DNA from: Bradyrhizobium sp. SZCCT0153
GTDB lineage: Bacteria > Pseudomonadota > Alphaproteobacteria > Rhizobiales > Xanthobacteraceae
Assembly (NCBI RefSeq): GCF_018129995.1
Contig: NZ_JAFCKS010000003.1
Span: 1 to 64,000 of the forward strand
Length of the DNA stretch: 64,000 bases
Direction of reading: 5' to 3'
The notes under the pieces were generated by a model. It searched no databases, was not told the DNA's origin, and was given only the letters and a program-made list of their open reading frames with translations. Positions 58,687 to 64,000 of the stretch are shown here, one piece after another; within the stretch, counting starts at the first letter, position 1, and each line of letters begins with the position of its first letter. Made by a program: the position numbers and the translations under genes.

Positions 58687-61253
58687 GCATCGCGGCCGAA
58701 CCGTTCGCGAAGCCCAACGGCGTCGCGCTGTCGCTGCGCTACGCGCTGCGCGAATTGCGCGGCGGCCTGCGCGGCTTCTACGTCTTCATCGCCTGCATTG
58801 CGCTCGGCGTGATGGCGATCGCCGGCGTCGGCTCGGTTTCGGCGAGCCTGAGCGACGGGCTCGCGCGTGAAGGCCGGACGCTGCTCGGCGGCGACGTGTC
58901 GTTCGTGCTGTTCCAGCGCGAGGCCAAGCCGGACGAAGTCGCCTTCCTGCGCGCGCGCGGCACGGTCTCGACCGCCGCGACCTTGCGCGGCATGGCGCGT
59001 TCGGCCGAGGGCAAGCTCGCGCTGGTTGAAATGAAGGCGGTCGACGGCACCTATCCGATGCTGGGCCAGCTGACGCTGGTGCCGCAAATGCCGATGCCCG
59101 ATCTGCTCGCGGAGCGCGACGGCGCGTTCGGTGCCGCCGCAGATCCGACGCTGCTGGCGCGGCTGTCGCTCAAGACCGGCGATCGCGTCACCATCGGATC
59201 CGCGACGTTCCAGATCCGCAGCACCGTCGAGGCCGAGCCCGACAAGCTCGCCAGCGGCATCGGCTTCGGCCCGCGATTTCTCATCAGCGAGGCGGGGTTG
59301 CGCGCCACCGGCCTGATCCAGCCCGGCAGCCTGGTGCGCTGGGTCTACCGGGTGAAATTGCCTGACACCGCCAACAGCGAGCGCGCCACCGAAACCTTTA
59401 TCGCGGACGCGCGCAACGCGGCGCCGCAGGCCGGCTGGGAGGTCCGCAGCCGCTCCAATGCCTCGCCGCAACTCGAGCGCAACATCAACCGCTTCACGCA
59501 GTTCCTGACCCTGGTCGGCCTCGCCGCGCTGCTGGTGGGCGGCGTCGGCGTCGCCAATGCCGTCAAGAGCCATATCGACCGCAAGCTCGAGGTGATCGCG
59601 GCCTTCAAGGCGATCGGCGCGACCGGGCGCGACGTCTTCGGGATCTACCTGGCGCAGGTTCTCCTGCTCGCGGCGATCGGCTCGGCGATCGGCCTTGCAC
59701 TCGGTGCTGTCATGCCCTTCGCCATCGTCGGCCTGTTCGGCAAGCTGTTGCCGTTGCCGGTGGTGCCGGCGGTGCATGCCGACGAGCTTGCGCTGTCCTT
59801 CGTCTACGGGCTTCTCACCGCGCTCGCCTTCGGCCTGTGGCCGCTCGGCCGCGTGCACGACGTGCCGGTGGCGGCGTTGTTCCGCGACACCATCAGTTCC
59901 GAATGGCACCGGCCGCGCGTGGGCTACCTCGTGTTCATGGCCGTCGTGGTCGCGCTGCTCGTCGCGGTGGTCATCGGACTTTCTTTCGACAAGCCCATCG
60001 CCGCGGTATTCGTGGCCTCCTCCGTCGTCGTGTTCGCGCTGCTGCGCGGCATCGCCGCGCTCTTGATGACGATCGCGCGACGGCTGCCGCGCTCGCGGTT
60101 TCCGATGCTGCGGCTTGCGATCGCCAACATCCACCGGCCGGGCGCGCTGACGCCCTCGGTCGTGCTGTCGCTCGGGCTCGGCCTCGCCGTGCTCGTCACC
60201 ATCACCCAGATCGACGGCAATCTGCGCCGGCAGTTCCTTGCGGCCCTTCCCGAGCACGCGCCGTCGTTCTTCTTCATCGACATCCCGAGCACGCAGGCCG
60301 CGCAATTCGACGGCTATCTGCGCCAGATCGCGCCCGGCGCGAAGGTCGAGGACGTGCCGATGCTGCGCGGCCGCATCGTCGGCGCACGCGGGGTCCGCGC
60401 CGAGGACCTCAAACCCACCACCGATTCCGAATGGGTGCTGCAGAGCGACCGTGGCCTGACCTACACCGCCGATCTGCCGAAGGGCTCCAAGGTGGTCGAG
60501 GGCGAGTGGTGGAGCGCAGATTATGCCGGCCCGCCGCTGGTCTCGATGGAGAAGAAGATCGCGGACGGCCTCGGCCTCAAGCTCGGCGACGAGGTGGTGG
60601 TCAACGTTCTAGGCCGGGACATCCCCGCCAGGATCGGCAATCTGCGCACCATCGACTGGCAGGGCCTCGGCATCAATTTCGTCCTGGTGTTCTCGCCGAA
60701 CGCCTTCAAGGGCGCGCCGCACACCCACATCGCAACGCTGACAGAGGCCGGCGGCGACGCTGCGGGCGACGGCAAGATCATCAAGGAGGTCGCCGACGCC
60801 TATCCGATGGTGACGAGCGTGCGCGTGCGCGAGGTGATGGAGACGGTCGGCTCGGTCGTGACCAACCTTGCGCTCGCGATCCGCGGCGCCAGCGCGGTCA
60901 CCCTGATGTCGGCGATCCTGGTGCTGGGCGGCGCGCTCGCCGCCGGCCACCGCCACCGCGTCTACGATGCCGTGATCCTCAAGACCCTGGGCGCGACCCG
61001 GCTGCGGCTGCTCGGCGCCTATGCGCTCGAATACCTCCTGATCGGGCTGGCCACCGCGGTGTTCGGCGTGATCGCCGGCAGCATCGCCGCCTGGATGATC
61101 GTGACGCGGCTGATGACGCTGAGCTTCGTCTGGCAGGCCGGCAGCGCGGCCGGCGTGGTCGCGGCCGCCCTCGTCGTCACCGTCGGGCTCGGGCTCGCCG
61201 GCACGCTGCTGGCGTTGAACAAAAAGCCCGCCACGGTGTTGCGGAATTTGTGA
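58683..61253 (+). CDS. FtsX-type ABC transporter permease (YbbP-like)
   Basis: An 856-aa membrane protein. One helix near the N-terminus (YVFIACIALGVMAIAGVGSVSAS) leads into a large periplasmic region; helices cluster at about 275-400 and 425-490, and three more at about 735-850, giving two FtsX core domains. LVGLAALLVGGVGVANAV and the SAILVLGGALAAGHRHRVYDAVILK segment (split here) are typical. The start overlaps the ATPase gene by 4 bp, indicating one complex. It is one of the largest proteins in the window and shows no break. Confidence 0.92.
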   Translation: MSIAAEPFAKPNGVALSLRYALRELRGGLRGFYVFIACIALGVMAIAGVGSVSASLSDGLAREGRTLLGGDVSFVLFQREAKPDEVAFLRARGTVSTAATLRGMARSAEGKLALVEMKAVDGTYPMLGQLTLVPQMPMPDLLAERDGAFGAAADPTLLARLSLKTGDRVTIGSATFQIRSTVEAEPDKLASGIGFGPRFLISEAGLRATGLIQPGSLVRWVYRVKLPDTANSERATETFIADARNAAPQAGWEVRSRSNASPQLERNINRFTQFLTLVGLAALLVGGVGVANAVKSHIDRKLEVIAAFKAIGATGRDVFGIYLAQVLLLAAIGSAIGLALGAVMPFAIVGLFGKLLPLPVVPAVHADELALSFVYGLLTALAFGLWPLGRVHDVPVAALFRDTISSEWHRPRVGYLVFMAVVVALLVAVVIGLSFDKPIAAVFVASSVVVFALLRGIAALLMTIARRLPRSRFPMLRLAIANIHRPGALTPSVVLSLGLGLAVLVTITQIDGNLRRQFLAALPEHAPSFFFIDIPSTQAAQFDGYLRQIAPGAKVEDVPMLRGRIVGARGVRAEDLKPTTDSEWVLQSDRGLTYTADLPKGSKVVEGEWWSADYAGPPLVSMEKKIADGLGLKLGDEVVVNVLGRDIPARIGNLRTIDWQGLGINFVLVFSPNAFKGAPHTHIATLTEAGGDAAGDGKIIKEVADAYPMVTSVRVREVMETVGSVVTNLALAIRGASAVTLMSAILVLGGALAAGHRHRVYDAVILKTLGATRLRLLGAYALEYLLIGLATAVFGVIAGSIAAWMIVTRLMTLSFVWQAGSAAGVVAAALVVTVGLGLAGTLLALNKKPATVLRNL

Positions 61254-61523
61254 CAAATGGTAGCGGGTGGCAACGCGATGTCGGAATCGCGCGATTCCGG
61301 CGATTAACCACGTCCGCTCGCCAGGATTGCGGGAAAGGGCGACATTCAGCCGCGCGTGGATGGTTGCAGCGGATGTGTTAGTTTCCCACATATCGAACGG
61401 GTTCGGAGTCCCGATTGTGAGCCAAATTTAATGTCGGCACACACCGGTATCCGAGATAGAATTTGACGAACCGGTGGCATGGCGACCCTCATGCCGGACC
61501 GGCCAACCAACGGGAATTCGACC

Positions 61524-62315
61524 ATGTCGGACCTAGACCGTAACTACGCTTCTCCTTTCGGCAGGGCCGCCGGGCGTGTTGACGCCGCGACGGTCGATGC
61601 CGGCCTGCGCTCCTATATGCTGCGCATCTACAACTACATGAGCATTGGCCTGGCCATCACCGGCCTCGCCGCGCTCGGCGTCTACATGGCCGCCGTGACC
61701 GACGTTCCGACCCCGGAAGCCGTCCGCGTCGGCAAGCTGTTCCTGACGCCGTTTGGCTACGCGATGTTCGTCAGCCCCCTGAAGTGGCTGTTCATGCTCG
61801 CGCCGCTCGCCATGGTGTTCGTGATCTCGGCGGGTATCAACCGTCTCGCTCCTTCGACCGCCCAGATCCTGTTCTGGGTGTTCGCGGCGCTGATGGGTGT
61901 CTCGCTGTCCTCGATCTTCCTGGTGTTCACGCACACCTCGATCGTGCGGGTGTTCTTCATCACCGCGGCCACGTTCGGTGCGCTCAGCCTCTACGGCTAC
62001 ACCACCAAGCGTGATCTGACCGGAATGGGATCGTTCCTGTTCATGGGCCTGATCGGCATCATCATCGCGAGCCTGGTCAATTTGTTCCTGGCCAGCACGA
62101 TGCTGCAGTTCATCGTCTCCGTGGTCGGCGTGCTGGTGTTCGCGGGCCTCACCGCCTGGGATACCCAGCGGCTGAAGAACGACTACATCTACGGCTACGC
62201 GTCGGCCGGCGGTGACGTTGCAGAGCGTGCGGCCATCACCGGCGCGCTGTCGCTGTACCTGAACTTCATCAACCTGTTCACGCTGCTCCTGCAGCTGCTC
62301 GGCCAGCGCGACTAA
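61524..62315 (+). CDS. Bax inhibitor-1/YccA family membrane protein
   Basis: A 263-aa protein with seven predicted membrane helices, beginning MSDLDRNYASPFGRAAGRVDA and containing MSIGLAITGLAALGVYM, FYAFGALSLYGYTTKRDLT-type family sequence (here TFGALSLYGYTTKRDLTGMG) and LTAWDTQRLK near the end, as in YccA/YbhL. Members modulate membrane proteases or calcium leak. The ribosome site GGGAATTCG before ATG 61524 is moderate; ATG 61479 is an alternative. A terminator follows. Confidence 0.92.
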   Translation: MSDLDRNYASPFGRAAGRVDAATVDAGLRSYMLRIYNYMSIGLAITGLAALGVYMAAVTDVPTPEAVRVGKLFLTPFGYAMFVSPLKWLFMLAPLAMVFVISAGINRLAPSTAQILFWVFAALMGVSLSSIFLVFTHTSIVRVFFITAATFGALSLYGYTTKRDLTGMGSFLFMGLIGIIIASLVNLFLASTMLQFIVSVVGVLVFAGLTAWDTQRLKNDYIYGYASAGGDVAERAAITGALSLYLNFINLFTLLLQLLGQRD

Positions 62316-62340
62316 GCGCTGAGACGAGAGAACGGACACG

Positions 62341-62369
62341 AACCCCGGCCGAGAGGCCGGGGTTTTTGT
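62341..62369 (+). terminator. Intrinsic terminator after the Bax-inhibitor gene
   Basis: AACCCCGGCC pairs with GGCCGGGGTT around GAGA, followed by TTTGTTT. Confidence 0.92.
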
Positions 62370-62395
62370 TTGGGCCCGGATGCTTCCCCAAACGC

Positions 62396-62483
62396 CGTCA
62401 TTGCGAGCGAAGCGAAGCAATCCAAAGAGCCTCCGCGGATGCATTTCTGGATTGCTTCGTCGCAAGGGCTCCTCGCAATGACG
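62396..62483. repeat. 88-bp dispersed palindromic repeat (cattgcgag family), copy 2
   Basis: Arms CGTCATTGCGAG (62396-62407) and CTCGCAATGACG (62472-62483) are perfect reverse complements; interior ATTGCTTCG and CTCCGCGGA-like segments match the copy at 16068-16158. Confidence 0.85.
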
Positions 62484-62543
62484 AAGTATGTGGAAGCATC
62501 GTTGCCTCTTCCAGCCGTCCCGGTAAGGCTCTAATCTCCTCCC

Positions 62544-63074
62544 ATGTCCGCACCTGAGATCAGACCAGCCCTTGAGGCCGACCTTCCCGCCATCACCGCC
62601 ATCTACCAGCAGGCTGTCCGCGAGGGCACCGCGACGTTCGAGCTGGCGCCGCCCGACCTGGCTGAAATGACGCGCCGCTACCGCGCGCTGGTCGACGGTG
62701 GCTATCCCTATTTCGTCGCCATCCTCGACGGGCGCGTCGCCGGCTATGCCTATGCCGGTGCCTACCGGCCAAGGCCGGCGTACCGCTTCACGGTCGAAAA
62801 CTCGATCTACCTCGATCCGTCCTTCCACCGCCGCGGCATCGGGGCGCTCCTGCTGGAGCGGCTGATCGTCGAATGCGAGGCGCGCGGCTTCCGCCAGATG
62901 ATCGCCGTGATCGGCGATTCCGCCAATGCCGGCTCGATCGGCGTGCACACCAAGGGCGGCTTCAAGATGATCGGCACCCATCCCAATGTCGGGCTTAAAT
63001 TCGGCCGCTGGCTGGACACCGTGATGATGCAGCGCGACCTCGGTGAGGGCGCGAGCACGGTGCCGGGGAAGTAG
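62544..63074 (+). CDS. GNAT acetyltransferase, phosphinothricin/methionine sulfone type
   Basis: A 176-aa acetyltransferase. RPALEADLPAITAIYQQAV, GTATFELAPPDLAEM, GYAYAGAYRPRPAYRFTVE, the CoA-binding HRRGIGALLLERLI and NAGSIGVHTKGGFK are the hallmarks of Pat/Bar-like proteins. Homologues acetylate phosphinothricin, methionine sulfoximine or related glutamine-synthetase inhibitors. The length is standard. It is convergent with the DUF2794-like gene, 7 bp apart. Confidence 0.9.
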   Translation: MSAPEIRPALEADLPAITAIYQQAVREGTATFELAPPDLAEMTRRYRALVDGGYPYFVAILDGRVAGYAYAGAYRPRPAYRFTVENSIYLDPSFHRRGIGALLLERLIVECEARGFRQMIAVIGDSANAGSIGVHTKGGFKMIGTHPNVGLKFGRWLDTVMMQRDLGEGASTVPGK

Positions 63075-63081
63075 AGCCTCG

Positions 63082-63450
63082 TCAGACCACCGCCAATTTC
63101 CGGTCGATCACCAGGAGCACGCGCTCCAGCTCGTGGCCGCGGCGCAGGATCAAGCCCGTCGCCGAAATCACACTGTACATGCCTTGCTTGCGCGCGAGCC
63201 GCGGATCCTTCTCAATTCGATAGATCGGCACTTCCGAGGCGCGGCGAAAGACCGAGAACACGGCGCGGTCTTTCAGGAAGTCGATGGCATAGTCGCGCCA
63301 CTCGCCATCGGCGACCATCCGGCCGTAGAGATTGAGAATACGGTGCAGCTCGAGCCGGTTGAACGTCACGCGGCTCAGTTGAGCATTGGCAGCGGCGGGG
63401 CGCGCCGCCGCGCGCTGTTCGCTCGGATCGGCATCCTCCGACAGACTCAT
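63082..63450 (-). CDS. DUF2794-like conserved protein
   Basis: A 122-aa protein whose core LSRVTFNRLELHRILNLYG, VADGEWRDYAIDFL, AVFSVFRRASEVPIYRIEK and LILRRGHELERVL matches my recollection of DUF2794, a small alphaproteobacterial family of unknown function. The N-terminal 25 residues are Ala/Glu-rich and variable. There is no signal peptide or membrane span. Its start at 63450 is preceded by a short AGGAGG-like stretch (GACAGGAGGCGC on the minus strand), a good ribosome site. Confidence 0.85.
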   Translation of the reverse strand: MSLSEDADPSEQRAAARPAAANAQLSRVTFNRLELHRILNLYGRMVADGEWRDYAIDFLKDRAVFSVFRRASEVPIYRIEKDPRLARKQGMYSVISATGLILRRGHELERVLLVIDRKLAVV

Positions 63451-63689
63451 GGAGCGCCTCCTGTCGCATCAGCATGGTCGCGTCCGCGAAGACCGTCCCC
63501 GGAACCGCGGATCATGACAGTTGCATGATTGCGCCAACCGTTCTCCTCTGCAAGAGGCTCCTGGTTCCACCGGCCAAATCGGTTGCAAATCAGCACACAC
63601 GCAACGGTGGCAATATATCGCGGCGAACCGTCACGGGATCGTTAGCAGGAATCATAGTGTCGCCGCTTTTCCGCCCAGCGACTGCCGCC
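63451..63689. other. Non-coding region upstream of DUF2794-like gene
   Basis: Short frames occur on both strands, but none is convincing. It should contain the DUF2794-like promoter (leftward) and possibly the promoter of the candidate small RNA (rightward). Confidence 0.45.
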
Positions 63690-63824
63690 CTGCACTGCGA
63701 AAAGACCTGTGTGCGTTGACCCGGTCCTTTCGGTTCCGGATTCCTCAGCCCCCAGCCCCCCGGGGTCGTCAGGATCGGGTCTGTTCGCGCCACAAGGAGG
63801 GCCAACGCGAGTTGGTCCTTTTTT
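63690..63824 (+). ncRNA. Candidate structured small RNA ending at a strong terminator
   Basis: A long rod-like fold is possible: CCTGTGTGCG (63706-63715) with CGCGCCACAAGG (about 63786-63797), then GACCCGGTCCT (63718-63728) with AGGATCGGGTC (63771-63781). An intrinsic terminator (63797-63824) closes it. The nearest plus-strand gene ends at 63074 and a minus-strand gene lies between, so the terminator has no coding client. The extended hairpin with an internal loop recalls 6S RNA, but I cannot assign a family; the ends are approximate. Confidence 0.4.
63797..63824 (+). terminator. Strong orphan intrinsic terminator
   Basis: A stem of about ten pairs (GAGGGCCAAC with GTTGGTCCTT, including G-T pairs) closed by a GCGA tetraloop is followed by six T. 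On the minus strand no T-run follows the stem, so it works rightward. Confidence 0.8.
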
Positions 63825-63878
63825 GTTTATGTCCGGATGTTTCCGGCTCGACCAAGTTCTCCCCACCACTGCGCAAAC

Positions 63879-64000
63879 TCTCGCCCCTCATCCTGAGAGC
63901 CGCGAAGCGGCGTCTCGAAGGATCGAGGCCCGAGATGCATCAGCGGGGCCTGCATGGTTCGAGACGGCGCTGGCGCGCCTCCTCACCATGAGGATTGAGA
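63879..64000. repeat. Dispersed palindromic repeat running off the window
   Basis: CTCATCCTGAGAGCCGCGAA... followed by GGATCGAGGCC, GGTTCGAGACGG and CTCACCATGAGGA has the layout of a widespread Bradyrhizobium intergenic repeat (from memory). Its right end may lie outside the window. Confidence 0.55.

Overview
The window is 64 kb of high-GC alphaproteobacterial chromosome. Gene content, gene order and the dispersed intergenic palindromes point to Bradyrhizobium or a very close relative (Nitrobacteraceae, Hyphomicrobiales). Markers are the order rplU-rpmA ... obgE ... proB-proA-nadD-rsfS-rlmH-envC-like-ctpA, the F1-only operon atpHAGDC, and the TCA run mdh-sucC-sucD-sucA-sucB-lpdA. This assignment comes from remembered gene order, not from a database search.

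1-8.9 kb is a signalling block: the first 43 codons of cheA (cut by the window edge), a single-domain response regulator, two tandem Crp/Fnr paralogues (about 44% identical by hand count), a stand-alone HPt protein, a small conserved protein, a LuxR-type regulator fused to a histidine-kinase-like helix that lacks its histidine, a 387-aa protein of unknown function, and a receiver-EAL protein degenerate in both domains. 8.9-10.3 kb is a decayed accessory patch: a truncated, twice-frameshifted helicase remnant and a small partner gene beside the 3' end of tRNA-Ser(CGA). 10.3-16.8 kb holds an alpha/beta hydrolase, a ROK-family protein whose motifs run in circularly permuted order, rplU-rpmA, a GNAT, an EamA transporter and a MaoC-like dehydratase.

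16.9-30.7 kb carries obgE, then a sulfatase and a TctC-type binding protein sitting between obgE and the proline/NAD/ribosome genes (proB, proA, nadD, rsfS, rlmH), an EnvC-like factor overlapping ctpA, a divergent polysaccharide deacetylase, and two tandem rppH-like Nudix genes. 30.8-37.8 kb is a membrane class III cyclase followed by the F1 ATP synthase operon on the minus strand. 38.4-43.7 kb holds rlpA, priA, xerC and two membrane proteins. 43.7-54.3 kb is the TCA-cycle cluster, transcribed leftward and including an SDR gene and a DUF1579-like gene. 54.5-63.5 kb holds zapE, a vapBC pair, thpR, an esterase divergent from an ABC ATPase/FtsX-type permease pair, a Bax-inhibitor protein, a pat-type acetyltransferase and a DUF2794-like gene. 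The last 0.5 kb has a strong plus-strand terminator with no plus-strand gene in front of it, which suggests a small RNA.

Most of the window is housekeeping sequence. The points most worth following up are the permuted ROK protein; the pair of CCGTA-N4-TACGG sites flanking the unusual LuxR gene; the candidate structured RNA at the right end; the degenerate signalling proteins; and the families of intergenic palindromes.
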